Shown: in pieces, positions 51,277-59,154 of the stretch
Layout of the letters: each line of letters starts with the position of its first letter
How positions within the stretch are numbered: the first letter of the stretch is position 1
DNA from: Flavobacterium psychraerolatum
GTDB lineage: Bacteria > Bacteroidota > Bacteroidia > Flavobacteriales > Flavobacteriaceae
Length of the DNA: 64,000 nucleotides
Reading direction: 5' to 3'
Assembly (NCBI RefSeq): GCF_025960985.1
Contig: NZ_JAOQMX010000002.1
Location: 111,757 to 175,756 of the forward strand
The notes under the pieces: model-generated
Seen by the model: the letters and a program-made list of their open reading frames with translations, nothing else
Told to the model about the DNA's origin: nothing
Databases searched by the model: none
Translations under genes and position numbers: made by a program

Positions 51277-51295
51277 TTTTTAACTGTAGTTTTTA

Positions 51296-51706
51296 TTAAA
51301 GCTTTCTTTCAGATTCATCTATTTTGAGGTCATTTATACTAGCATATCGCTTAGTCATTAGTCCTTGCTCATTGAATTCCCAATTCTCATTTCCATAAGC
51401 ACGAAACCATTGCCCTGCACTATTGTGATACTCGTACTCAAAACGAACAGCAATGCGGTTATCGCTGAAAGCCCACAGTTCTTTTTTTAGTTTGTAATCT
51501 AACTCTTTTGTCCATTTCGTTTTTAGAAACTCTTGAACAGCATCTCTTCCGTTTATAAATTGGTCACGATTACGCCATTCGGTTTCTATAGAATAAGCTT
51601 GAGCAACTTTTATAGGATCTCTACTATTCCAGCCATTTTCAGCTAGTTTTACTTTTTCTCTTGCGGTTTCTTCGGTAAAAGGGGGGAGTGGATGTCTAAT
51701 TTCCAT
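51296..51706 (-). CDS. DUF1348/SnoaL-like protein
   Basis: From the ATG at 51706 ([20 protein letters not shown]) this is 136 residues; the frame extends to 51748 but that would run into the promoter and operator. The pattern [40 protein letters not shown] is the DUF1348 group of NTF2-like proteins. Reaction unknown. It is the first gene of the tetR operon. Confidence 0.88.
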   Translation of the reverse strand: MEIRHPLPPFTEETAREKVKLAENGWNSRDPIKVAQAYSIETEWRNRDQFINGRDAVQEFLKTKWTKELDYKLKKELWAFSDNRIAVRFEYEYHNSAGQWFRAYGNENWEFNEQGLMTKRYASINDLKIDESERKL

Positions 51707-51727
51707 GCTATTATATTTTCTATACTG

Positions 51728-51780
51728 CAAAGCTAGTAAAAAAAACAATTATGTAACGATTATTACATAATTGTTTTTTT
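51728..51780 (-). promoter_or_regulatory. Promoter and TetR operator 2
   Basis: TAGCTTTG (-7, complement of 51728-51735) precedes the DUF1348-tetR operon. A perfect palindrome with 18-bp arms (51739-51780; inner arms CAATTATGTAA and TTACATAATTG with spacer CGATTA) covers the place of the -33 element. Its centre matches operator 1. Confidence 0.8.
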
Positions 51781-51867
51781 AAGCTTTTTTATGGTAGCGC
51801 TAAATTGTATAGTTTTCTTCTATTTCAAAACGCCAAAATTTTTAGTAATTTGCAAAGAAAATAGCGG

Positions 51868-52728
51868 TTGAAAAACATTCCTAATATATCATTTCAAAGT
51901 GTCGAGAAATCAAAAGATTTTGAGTTTTTGAATCTATCCGATTTATTTGCCAGAATGCCCGATATTTTAGATCACAATCCTACACAACCGCATCGCATAT
52001 CTTTTTTTGCTTTATTATTGGTAACCAAGGGATTCGGTACCCATCAAATAGATTTAAAAGAATACGATTTAAAAGTAGGCACAGTGCTTAAAATTGCAAA
52101 AGGACAAGTACATGCTTTTCAGAAAAACGCAAAATATGAAGGCTATTTAATCATTTTTACGGAAGATTTTGTGGTGAGTCACTTCTCGAAATCTTCGATA
52201 AATATGATTTCTCATTTGTACAATTACCATATTTCGTCGCCTATATTTAGTAATGAAGCTGGAAATAGAATCTTTTTGGACCAATTAATCGTAGAGGTAA
52301 AAAACGAAAATAAGTACGCTAAAGAAAACATAGTTGCTGCTTTACTCAACTTATACTTATTGCGATTGGAACGGGAGTTTAATAACACCTTAGAAAACAA
52401 CAATTCGAACCATTACGCTATTTTTATTCAGTTCAAAAACTTGGTTGAAGCCCATTATACAAGCACTCGTAACGTAAAAGACTATGCTAATAAATTATTT
52501 ATTTCGACCAAACATTTAAACCAAGTAGTCAAAGAATTCACCCTGAACACCGCCAAACATTTCATAGACGATTTCGTGATTCTCGAAACCAAAAGAGCGA
52601 TGGTAAGCTCCAATACGAGTCTCAAAGAAATTGCCTACGCAGTTGGTTTTGATGAGGTGACCAATTTCACAAAATTCTTCAAAAAACATACAGGCAGTAC
52701 ACCAAAGCAGTTTAGTGGTGAATTGTAA
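51868..52728 (+). CDS. AraC-family regulator (likely activator)
   Basis: This 286-residue regulator starts at a TTG (51868-51870) and has an N-terminal cupin-type sensing domain (KVGTVLKIAKGQVHAFQKNA). Its C-terminal HTHs are NVKDYANKLFISTKHLNQVV and SLKEIAYAVGFDEVTNFTKF, ending GSTPKQFSG. Three nearby promoters (52.8, 54.4 and 58.8 kb) carry a common direct repeat at fixed spacing, the usual arrangement for AraC-type activators, so it is the likely regulator of this neighbourhood. Confidence 0.92.
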   Translation: MKNIPNISFQSVEKSKDFEFLNLSDLFARMPDILDHNPTQPHRISFFALLLVTKGFGTHQIDLKEYDLKVGTVLKIAKGQVHAFQKNAKYEGYLIIFTEDFVVSHFSKSSINMISHLYNYHISSPIFSNEAGNRIFLDQLIVEVKNENKYAKENIVAALLNLYLLRLEREFNNTLENNNSNHYAIFIQFKNLVEAHYTSTRNVKDYANKLFISTKHLNQVVKEFTLNTAKHFIDDFVILETKRAMVSSNTSLKEIAYAVGFDEVTNFTKFFKKHTGSTPKQFSGEL

Positions 52729-52744
52729 TTTGTGGTATTCGCAC

Positions 52745-52803
52745 ATTTACCATTATTCGTCCACTATTGATCTGCTTAACGGTCTTAAGATGAGGTAATT
52801 TTG
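52745..52803 (+). promoter_or_regulatory. Activator-type promoter A
   Basis: ATTTACC (52745-52751) and ATTGATC (52766-52772) are spaced 21 bases apart, start to start. The -7 box TAATTTTG (52796-52803) ends at base 59 counted from the first repeat. No TTG lies at -33. The same layout is at 54343-54401 and 58704-58762. Confidence 0.75.
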
Positions 52804-52827
52804 TAGTCAATCTTAAAGACTATAAAA

Positions 52828-53277
52828 ATGAAAGCAAAAGTATTTACCCTTATTTGTTTGGTACTGTTAGGTACTGGACTTGGTTTTGCACAAGACAAAA
52901 CAGCTGAAAAAAGCATTCAACAGTCAGAACAAGTAGAACATTTGTTAGACGGTTATTCCTTGAATTTTACCTATCTAAACGGTCCCACTATACACATGGA
53001 ATTTTATGATGGGAAAGCGAAATACCAATGGATTTCTGGTCCTTCAAAAGGAAATGGAAACAAAGATATTCCGTATCGTTCTAGCAAAATCGGTGAGGAT
53101 ATGTATTTAATCAATTGGCACGAAGTGGATAAAAAAGATTATCGAACCATCGTTTTTGATTTCGAAAAAATGACCATGCACAGTTCTATCATTGTGGGTT
53201 ACGAGAACAAACCAGAACGAACTTTGAAAACCGTTTTTAAAAGTGGTGCAGTGGATCATTTGAAAAGGGGAGAATAA
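52828..53277 (+). CDS. Exported MoaF-like protein
   Basis: This 149-residue protein has a signal peptide (ending GTGLGFAQ). The body (DGYSLNFTYLNGPTIHMEFY, KYQWISGPSKGNG, DMYLINWHEVDKKDYRTIVF) matches the MoaF N-terminal domain, a calycin-like fold of unknown ligand. It is the nearest target downstream of the AraC gene, under promoter A. Confidence 0.82.
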   Translation: MKAKVFTLICLVLLGTGLGFAQDKTAEKSIQQSEQVEHLLDGYSLNFTYLNGPTIHMEFYDGKAKYQWISGPSKGNGNKDIPYRSSKIGEDMYLINWHEVDKKDYRTIVFDFEKMTMHSSIIVGYENKPERTLKTVFKSGAVDHLKRGE

Positions 53278-53309
53278 TGGTTGTAGATACTGATTAAGTA
53301 TCAAAATAA

Positions 53310-53575
53310 TTAGTGTAATAATTTTTACCAAGGCACTTCAATTAGTGACAATTAGTGCAATTCGTGTCAACCAACACCTAGAATTTTGCTATATAAATTT
53401 GAATAATATAATTAGTGTAATTGTTTTACCAAGTCACTATAATTAGTGACAATTAGTGCCATTCGTGTCAAAAACACCCAGAATTTTACGCGATAACTTG
53501 ATGTAGTTTAATTAGTGTAATTGTTTTTACTAAGTCATTTCAATTAGTGAAAATTAGTGCAATTCGTGTCAACCA
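53310..53575 (+). repeat. Three tandem ~100-bp repeats
   Basis: The phrase CAATTAGTGACAATTAGTGC occurs with variation at about 53339, 53440 and 53541, each followed by ATTCGTGTCAA and preceded by AATTAGTGTAAT. The period is about 100-101 bases. No ORF crosses it. A second, related array with 100-base period is at 58841-59110. The remaining bases to 53703 hold no gene; AGCTTCAGCTGGAGG near 53620 is a small hairpin. Confidence 0.8.
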
Positions 53576-53703
53576 TTAACTTTAGTGTTGCTCTTTTGTA
53601 TGTGACACATCAGTAGACTCCAGCTTCAGCTGGAGGCAATGCTGAGTAATAAACAGGAATACTAGTAACAATTAGTATTCCTTCATTTTAATCTTATAAT
53701 ATT

Positions 53704-54330
53704 ATGATCCATACATCGATAAACCCCATAGATGCTGTTTTGTCAACTTTGTACAATGATGCTAAGAATGATCGTATTCGAATAGAGAAAAAGCAACTCA
53801 AATTTAAATTCAGATCCATACATCCATCTGATTTTGATGATGCTTATCTAGCGATTTCAAAAGAACAAGGAGCCGATTTAGTGCAAATGATTATAGGAAA
53901 CAATCTTAAAAATATAGTTGAATTTGGTACTTCGTTTGGAATTTCGACTTTATTCTTGGCAAAAGGAATTGCCCAAACAAATGGACACATTATCACCACC
54001 GAATTGATTGCCTCGAAAGCAAAAACAGCGCTACAAAATTTTGAAGAAGCAGGAGTTGCAGATCAAATTGAGTTACGAATTGGTGATGCAATGGAAACAT
54101 TAAAAGACCACAAAAAACCAATCGACTTATTACTTTTAGACGGCTGGAAAGATTTGTATTTGCCTTTGTTTCAATTACTAGAATCCAATTTTCACCAAAA
54201 GACAATCATTTATGTCGATAATGCTGACATGGCAGAATCACAATTTTTCCTGAAAACAGTAAGTCAAAATTCTAAGTACCAGTTTAGTAGCCAGTACAAT
54301 GGCAAACTAGTAATCATCACAATAAAATAA
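53704..54330 (+). CDS. Class I SAM-dependent methyltransferase (O-methyltransferase-like)
   Basis: This 208-residue protein has the SAM-binding motif VEFGTSFGISTLFLAKG, an acidic loop ITTELIASKAKTALQNF and motif IDLLLLDGWKDLYLPL. The fold matches the class I O-methyltransferases (family 3/YrrM-like). Its substrate is unknown. It is not under promoter A or B and lies between them. Confidence 0.88.
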   Translation: MIHTSINPIDAVLSTLYNDAKNDRIRIEKKQLKFKFRSIHPSDFDDAYLAISKEQGADLVQMIIGNNLKNIVEFGTSFGISTLFLAKGIAQTNGHIITTELIASKAKTALQNFEEAGVADQIELRIGDAMETLKDHKKPIDLLLLDGWKDLYLPLFQLLESNFHQKTIIYVDNADMAESQFFLKTVSQNSKYQFSSQYNGKLVIITIK

Positions 54331-54342
54331 GTAAAGGCACAC

Positions 54343-54401
54343 ATTTACCATTTTCAACCGAGGATTTACCTTTATAAAATGGTAATATAGATGCAATTTT
54401 G
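54343..54401 (+). promoter_or_regulatory. Activator-type promoter B
   Basis: ATTTACC (54343-54349) and ATTTACC (54364-54370) are perfect direct repeats 21 bases apart. The -7 box CAATTTTG ends at 54401, exactly 59 bases from the first repeat, as in promoters A and C. The usual TA of TAnnTTTG is CA. Confidence 0.78.
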
Positions 54402-54421
54402 TATAAAATAAAGTAAAAAAC

Positions 54422-54619
54422 ATGAGTCAAGTAGCAGTTTGCCCAACCTGTGGCAACAATTCAAAAATAAAAGAAGTCAACGGAGAGGTAACTTTTCAAG
54501 CCATTCAAGATGAAGAACTGGTCAAAAAAATTAGTCAGTTAAAAAATGCGATGGAAAAATTCAAGTCAAAAGCCGAAGCTTTAGAAAAAGAACTAGAAGC
54601 TTTTAAATCAAATAAATAA
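54422..54619 (+). CDS. Small protein with one CxxC and a coiled coil
   Basis: This 65-residue protein begins MSQVAVCPTCGNNSKIKEVN, with a single CxxC (Cys7, Cys10), followed by a heptad-type helix (KISQLKNAMEKFKSKAEAL). Two such chains could form a zinc site across a dimer. I know no named family. It starts 20 bases after the -7 box of promoter B and is 4 bases upstream of the SnoaL-like gene. Confidence 0.7.
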   Translation: MSQVAVCPTCGNNSKIKEVNGEVTFQAIQDEELVKKISQLKNAMEKFKSKAEALEKELEAFKSNK

Positions 54620-54623
54620 GAGT

Positions 54624-55001
54624 ATGAATTTAGATCAAAATAAAAAAAATGCCATTGCTTTTTACAAAATGGCATACGAGGGAAACCCAGTTCAGGCGGT
54701 CGCAATGTACGTGGGCGAGGATTATATTCAGCACAATCCAATGGTGGGTGATGGGCCTCAGGCATTTATAGCTTATTTTGAGAGAATGCAAAAAGAGTTC
54801 CCTGTAAAAACCATTGAATTCGTTCGCACCATTGCCGAAGGTGATTTGGTTGCGCTACACACGCATCAAGTTTGGCCAGATGAGGATGAGTATGTCACAA
54901 TGGATTTCTTTCGATTTTCTGACGATGGCAAAATAGTGGAGCACTGGGACAGCATTCAGCAAATTCCCAAAACGGCATTGAATGCTAACAAAATGTACTA
55001 A
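54624..55001 (+). CDS. SnoaL-like polyketide cyclase/NTF2 protein
   Basis: This 125-residue protein has the SnoaL-like pattern KMAYEGNPVQAVAMYVGEDY, IQHNPMVGDGPQAFIAYFER, HTHQVWPDEDEYVTMDFFRF, GKIVEHWDSIQQIP. The two histidines and terminal WDSIQ are typical of the cyclase-like subset. Reaction unknown. It is the second gene under promoter B. Confidence 0.9.
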   Translation: MNLDQNKKNAIAFYKMAYEGNPVQAVAMYVGEDYIQHNPMVGDGPQAFIAYFERMQKEFPVKTIEFVRTIAEGDLVALHTHQVWPDEDEYVTMDFFRFSDDGKIVEHWDSIQQIPKTALNANKMY

Positions 55002-55011
55002 GAAGCAGCAA

Positions 55012-55620
55012 ATGAGTTTTATTAAAAAAAATTATGGTTGGATGATAGTCGCACTAATTGGTGTTTTGCCAATCATCCCGCTTTTAAACTTGGTTACCCT
55101 AAATTTCTCCAATGGTTTTTCGATTAATTTGGTAGAAGGAACCGCTGGCGAAGGGAAGTCTTCCCTAGAAATGCTGTACCATATCTCAGGAGAATTTGCC
55201 ATTAGGTGGATGACCGCCGTGCTTAGCTGTACGCCCTTTTTTATCCTGTTTGGTATCAACAATTTATTTGTGCGCCAAGCTATGGGTATCGCAGCAGCAG
55301 TTTGGAGTTTTATTCATTTTATTATCTTTATTTGGGCCGAAGGATTTGCAGAAACCTTTACCGAAGCCAATTATGTAGCGGGTTTTATAGCTGTATTGAT
55401 TTTGATTCCGTTGTTTTTTACTTCGAATAGAAAAGCGATGAAGAAATTAAAGAAGAACTGGAAAAAGATTCAAACCTATGCCTACGGAGCCATTGTTTTG
55501 AGTTTGCTACACGTATTACTTCTCGAAAAAACTTGGCTTATTTACGGTGTAATTGTGGGTCTTGGTTTTATCATTCGATTACCATTCGTAAAAAATAAAA
55601 TTTTTGAATTTCGAAAATAA
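55012..55620 (+). CDS. Integral membrane protein (ferric-reductase-like TM topology)
   Basis: From the ATG at 55012 this is 202 residues; the frame opens at 54982 but overlaps the SnoaL-like gene. Six hydrophobic helices can be drawn (about 7-25, 55-75, 85-110, 115-135, 155-172, 178-195), with histidines in the second, third and fifth (ISGEFAIRW, IHFIIF, LLHVLLLEK). The layout recalls the haem-binding membrane partner of the YedZ/ferric reductase-like family. Function is uncertain. Third gene of the promoter B operon. Confidence 0.65.
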   Translation: MSFIKKNYGWMIVALIGVLPIIPLLNLVTLNFSNGFSINLVEGTAGEGKSSLEMLYHISGEFAIRWMTAVLSCTPFFILFGINNLFVRQAMGIAAAVWSFIHFIIFIWAEGFAETFTEANYVAGFIAVLILIPLFFTSNRKAMKKLKKNWKKIQTYAYGAIVLSLLHVLLLEKTWLIYGVIVGLGFIIRLPFVKNKIFEFRK

Positions 55621-55873
55621 AACAATTATTCTTGGTTAAGAATAACTTTGAATATAATGGGATGCAAGTTTATTTTGAATAGTAGCAGGAGCAGTACTAT
55701 CTTCCTTTTACAGTGTAATTATGAAAGTTATTACCGAAATTTTGGTATTTTAAAGGCTTCCAATTTTATAATTTTGCTTGAGTTGCAACAGCAAAAGGCA
55801 CAAAAAGGCATTCTATTTAAGGCCGTTTTTGTAACTTGCTTGGGCAATTAATCTTTTAAACTTCTAGAATCGA
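55621..55873. other. Non-coding gap before egtB
   Basis: A 67-codon open frame at 55648-55851 has no recognisable features and is probably chance. No clear promoter was identified. Confidence 0.35.
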
Positions 55874-57022
55874 ATGAATATTACCGATAAATACAAACAA
55901 GTTCGACAAGATACAATCAACTTTTGTAGTCATTTGCAAGTAGAAGATTATTCGATTCAAGTAGTGCAATTTGCAAGTCCGCCCAAATGGCATTTGGCAC
56001 ACACTACTTGGTTTTTTGAGACTTTTATCCTCAAAAATCAGTTCGAAAATTATAAAGAATTCAGCCCCGATTTCAATTTTCTATTCAACAGTTATTACAA
56101 CAATGTAGGTACTCGCATTTTGCAAACCAACAGAGGCAATATGTCGCGTCCTAGCACCGACGAAATTTTGGAATACCGTACTTATGTGGATGCCAAAATG
56201 CTTGAATTATTAGAAAAAGAAACCGACCCAAAAATACTTGATTTGGTCGTTTTAGGACTAAACCACGAGCAACAGCACCAAGAATTATTGATTACCGATG
56301 TGAAATACATGTTGGGACACAATCCTATTTTTCCTGTTTTTAACGAAAATTACAATTTGGTTGCCGATAGAAATTCGGAGTCAAATGCGATAAAAATCGA
56401 AGCCGGAATTTACGAAATTGGGTACCAAGGAACTGACTTTTGTTATGATAACGAGTTGGGTGTACATAAGGTATATGTAGCTGATTTCGAAATCAATAAT
56501 TATTTAGTGACCAATGGTGATTATATCGATTTTATAGAAAAAGGAGGCTATACCGATTTTAACCTTTGGCTTGACGAAGGTTGGTCTTGGGTGAATGCAA
56601 ATCAAATTATTGCGCCACTCTATTGGCATAAAATAGATGGCGAATGGTATAATTATACGCTTGCTGGCTTACAAAAAGTAGATTCGAATGCTGTTTTGAG
56701 CCATATCAATTATTTTGAAGCGAACGCCTTTGCGGACTGGAAAGGAATGCGATTGCCAACCGAATTTGAATGGGAAATTGCCGCAGCAAAACTAGATTGG
56801 GGCAAACGCTGGGAATGGACAAATAGCGCCTACTTAGCGTATCCAAATTTCAAAAAAGAAAATGGTGCCGTTGGTGAATACAACGGTAAGTTTATGAGTA
56901 ACAAAATGGTATTGCGAGGCGCATCGGTGGCGACGTCAAAAGAACACAGCAGACCGACTTATCGCAATTTTTTTAACCCAACGGAAAGATGGCAATTCAC
57001 CGGAATCCGATTAGCTAAATAA
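55874..57022 (+). CDS. egtB: Ergothioneine biosynthesis sulfoxide synthase EgtB
   Basis: This 382-residue enzyme has the N-terminal DinB-like domain with the iron ligands His43 (LAHTTWFFE) and His131/His135 (NHEQQHQELL), and the C-terminal FGE-sulfatase-like domain (GMRLPTEFEWEIAAAKL, GASVATSKEHSRPTYRNFF). EgtB joins hercynine to a cysteine-type thiol with O2, making a sulfoxide. It is followed after 4 bases by egtD. Confidence 0.93.
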   Translation: MNITDKYKQVRQDTINFCSHLQVEDYSIQVVQFASPPKWHLAHTTWFFETFILKNQFENYKEFSPDFNFLFNSYYNNVGTRILQTNRGNMSRPSTDEILEYRTYVDAKMLELLEKETDPKILDLVVLGLNHEQQHQELLITDVKYMLGHNPIFPVFNENYNLVADRNSESNAIKIEAGIYEIGYQGTDFCYDNELGVHKVYVADFEINNYLVTNGDYIDFIEKGGYTDFNLWLDEGWSWVNANQIIAPLYWHKIDGEWYNYTLAGLQKVDSNAVLSHINYFEANAFADWKGMRLPTEFEWEIAAAKLDWGKRWEWTNSAYLAYPNFKKENGAVGEYNGKFMSNKMVLRGASVATSKEHSRPTYRNFFNPTERWQFTGIRLAK

Positions 57023-57026
57023 GATC

Positions 57027-58025
57027 ATGCAAACGATAACAGATACAGTACAAACGAAGCAGTCAACGGAAGGAAATTTCCTTGATACCTTCAAGAAGGA
57101 TGTTCAAAAAGGCTTGAGTGAAAGTCCAAAAACGCTGTCGTCAAAATATTTTTATGATAAAATAGGAGACGCACTCTTTGTCGAAATCATGAACTTGCCG
57201 GAGTATTATTTGACGCGCTCGGAGTTGGATATTTTCAAAAATAAAAAACAAGAATTAATTGAAGGTTTTGGTATCGACCCAAATTCGTATTTCGAATTAA
57301 TCGAACTTGGGGCTGGTGACGGCATGAAAACCAAAGAATTACTCCAATCGTTAGCTTCTCAAAACTATACTTTTGATTATTTACCTATCGATATTTCATC
57401 GAATTCACTTTCATTGTTGGAACAAAACTTAGCTTCAGAATTGCCTAATGTTGCTGTACGAACACAGCAAGGCGATTATTTTGAGGTTTTAGCCTCGTTG
57501 AAAGCGAGCAAACAACCCAAAGTTATTTTGTTCCTAGGTTCCAATATTGGGAATATGAGTGATGCTATGGCGGCCGAATTTGTCTATAATTTGGGAGCCA
57601 ATCTTCAGGTAGGCGACAAATTATTGATTGGTGTTGATTTAATCAAGTCCAAAGAAATTGTTTTGCCAGCTTATAATGATAGCAGGGGAGTGACAGCCAA
57701 TTTCAACCTCAATCTTTTGGACCGAATCAATCATGATTTGGGTGGAGATTTTAATCGAAATAATTTTCAGCATTTACCTGAGTACGATGAAGATGAAGGT
57801 ATTGCAAGAAGCGCTATTTTAAGTACCATCAAACAAAAAGTGACTATTAAATCCTTAGATCAAAGTTTCGAATTTGAAGCAGGTGAAAAAATCCATACCG
57901 AAATTTCGAGAAAATACAACGATGTTTTGATGGCGCAAATTATTGCGAAAACCGATTTTAGCATTGAAACTAAAATTTTGGATAGTAAAAACTATTTTGC
58001 CGACTATATTTTAACGAGAAAGTAA
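57027..58025 (+). CDS. egtD: L-histidine N-alpha-methyltransferase EgtD
   Basis: This 332-residue SAM-dependent methyltransferase has family marks YFYDKIGDALFVEIMNLPEY, YLTRSELDIF, ELGAGDGMKTKELL, FLGSNIGNM and the C-terminal ADYILTRK. It makes hercynine from histidine, the substrate of EgtB. Its length and gene context agree. Confidence 0.94.
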   Translation: MQTITDTVQTKQSTEGNFLDTFKKDVQKGLSESPKTLSSKYFYDKIGDALFVEIMNLPEYYLTRSELDIFKNKKQELIEGFGIDPNSYFELIELGAGDGMKTKELLQSLASQNYTFDYLPIDISSNSLSLLEQNLASELPNVAVRTQQGDYFEVLASLKASKQPKVILFLGSNIGNMSDAMAAEFVYNLGANLQVGDKLLIGVDLIKSKEIVLPAYNDSRGVTANFNLNLLDRINHDLGGDFNRNNFQHLPEYDEDEGIARSAILSTIKQKVTIKSLDQSFEFEAGEKIHTEISRKYNDVLMAQIIAKTDFSIETKILDSKNYFADYILTRK

Positions 58026-58028
58026 AAA

Positions 58029-58694
58029 ATGAGCAAAGTAACCGTTGGACTATTGGGATTGGGCAGTCGCTCTACTTTGTATTACATCAAGGAGCTAAAC
58101 CGATGGTATAATCAAAAAAAAGGCAGATATAGCACTTTTCCGTTTGTGATGCTTAATGCCGATTTTGATGCAATCAATCCGCTTTTGCCCAACACTTCAG
58201 AGGCTTTGGATGCTGTTGTTCAAACGTATATAGACGAGCTCGAAAAGTTAGCCATTATTACTATTTTGATTCCGAATATTACCCTGCACGAAACCATTGA
58301 TAGGTTACGGATTCAGAAAAAGATACTTCATCCACTAACTTTAGCCGTCGGAAAAATAAAAGAGCAGGAGTGGAGCACCATCGTTTTATTTGGTTCACTC
58401 CATTCTATGGAATCGAATTACATTCGTTCGTATTTCAACGCCAAAGGAATAGAAGTTCAACTTCCATCACCAGAAGACCGTTTGTTTATAGACAAGGTTC
58501 GAAAGCAAACTTATGCCGAAACCGAAACCCCAGATTTGATAGCGTCCTACCATTCGATACTAAAGAAATACACCGAAAATTTCCCAGTACTACTCGCCTG
58601 TACAGAGTTGTCCATCTTAAAACCAACCGACAACAATCGTATTATAGACATGGCGCAACTACAAATAGAACAAGCCGTTTCACAAACAGCATAA
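58029..58694 (+). CDS. Aspartate/glutamate racemase-like protein, first catalytic Cys missing
   Basis: This 221-residue protein has the fold and length of aspartate/glutamate racemases (GLLGLGSRSTLYYIKEL, FGSLHSMESNYIRSYFNAKG, LLACTELSIL). The second catalytic Cys is present (Cys191), but the place of the first, usually IPCNTAH, reads IPNITLHE. A one-Cys member may be a decarboxylase, an isomerase or a binding protein. It starts 3 bases after egtD and so belongs to the ergothioneine operon. Confidence 0.82.
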   Translation: MSKVTVGLLGLGSRSTLYYIKELNRWYNQKKGRYSTFPFVMLNADFDAINPLLPNTSEALDAVVQTYIDELEKLAIITILIPNITLHETIDRLRIQKKILHPLTLAVGKIKEQEWSTIVLFGSLHSMESNYIRSYFNAKGIEVQLPSPEDRLFIDKVRKQTYAETETPDLIASYHSILKKYTENFPVLLACTELSILKPTDNNRIIDMAQLQIEQAVSQTA

Positions 58695-58703
58695 CAGTCT
58701 CAG

Positions 58704-58762
58704 ATTTACCATTATTAGCCAAAGATTGATATAATCAATAAAGCAGAAAACAGTCATCTTTG
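58704..58762 (+). promoter_or_regulatory. Activator-type promoter C
   Basis: ATTTACC (58704-58710) and ATTGATA (58725-58731) are 21 bases apart; the box CATCTTTG ends at 58762, 59 bases from the first repeat as in A and B. No TTG lies at -33. The next gene is the NmrA-like one at 59155, with a leader of about 390 bases containing the tandem repeats. Confidence 0.72.
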
Positions 58763-58840
58763 TAATAGAATTTTGAATTCGATTAATCAAATAAAATCAA
58801 CTGAAAAATTGATGCAATTCGTGTCCCTTTCTATCAGCAC

Positions 58841-59110
58841 AATCAAACTAAAAAAAAATTCGTGGAATTAATTTAACCCCTGATAATACGTGACAATTCG
58901 TGATCCCGACGCTTCGGGACGTGTCCCCCTTTTTCAGTCCAATCAAACTAAAAAAAAATTCGTGGAATTAAATTAAGTACCGATAATTCGTGACAATTCG
59001 TGATCCCGACGCTTCGGGACGTGTCCAACTTTTTCAGCCCAATCAAACTAAAAGAGAAATTCGTGCAATTAATTTAAGCCCTTATAATTCGTGACAATTC
59101 GTGTAATTTG
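58841..59110 (+). repeat. Three tandem 100-bp repeats
   Basis: AATCAAACTAAA starts at 58841, 58941 and 59041, exactly 100 bases apart. Each unit continues with ATTCGTGGAATTAA or a variant, TAATTCGTGACAATTCGTG, and in the first two units a palindrome CCCGACGCTTCGGG (58903, 59006). They lie between promoter C and the NmrA-like gene and hold no ORF. Confidence 0.82.
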
Positions 59111-59154
59111 TGTCCCTTTTTTTTAATTTTAGAACCCCTATAATACAATATAAT

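Noticed and set aside
54982..55011. Longer N-terminus for the membrane protein
   Set aside because: The extra 10 codons overlap the SnoaL-like gene and are hydrophilic; the ATG at 55012 fits better.
55648..55851. 67-codon open frame between the membrane protein and egtB
   Set aside because: No recognisable domain, no promoter or coupling, and a composition like translated intergenic DNA.
53310..59110. CRISPR-like interpretation of the 100-bp arrays
   Set aside because: The units are 100 bases of continuous repeat, with no short repeat/unique spacer alternation and no cas genes.
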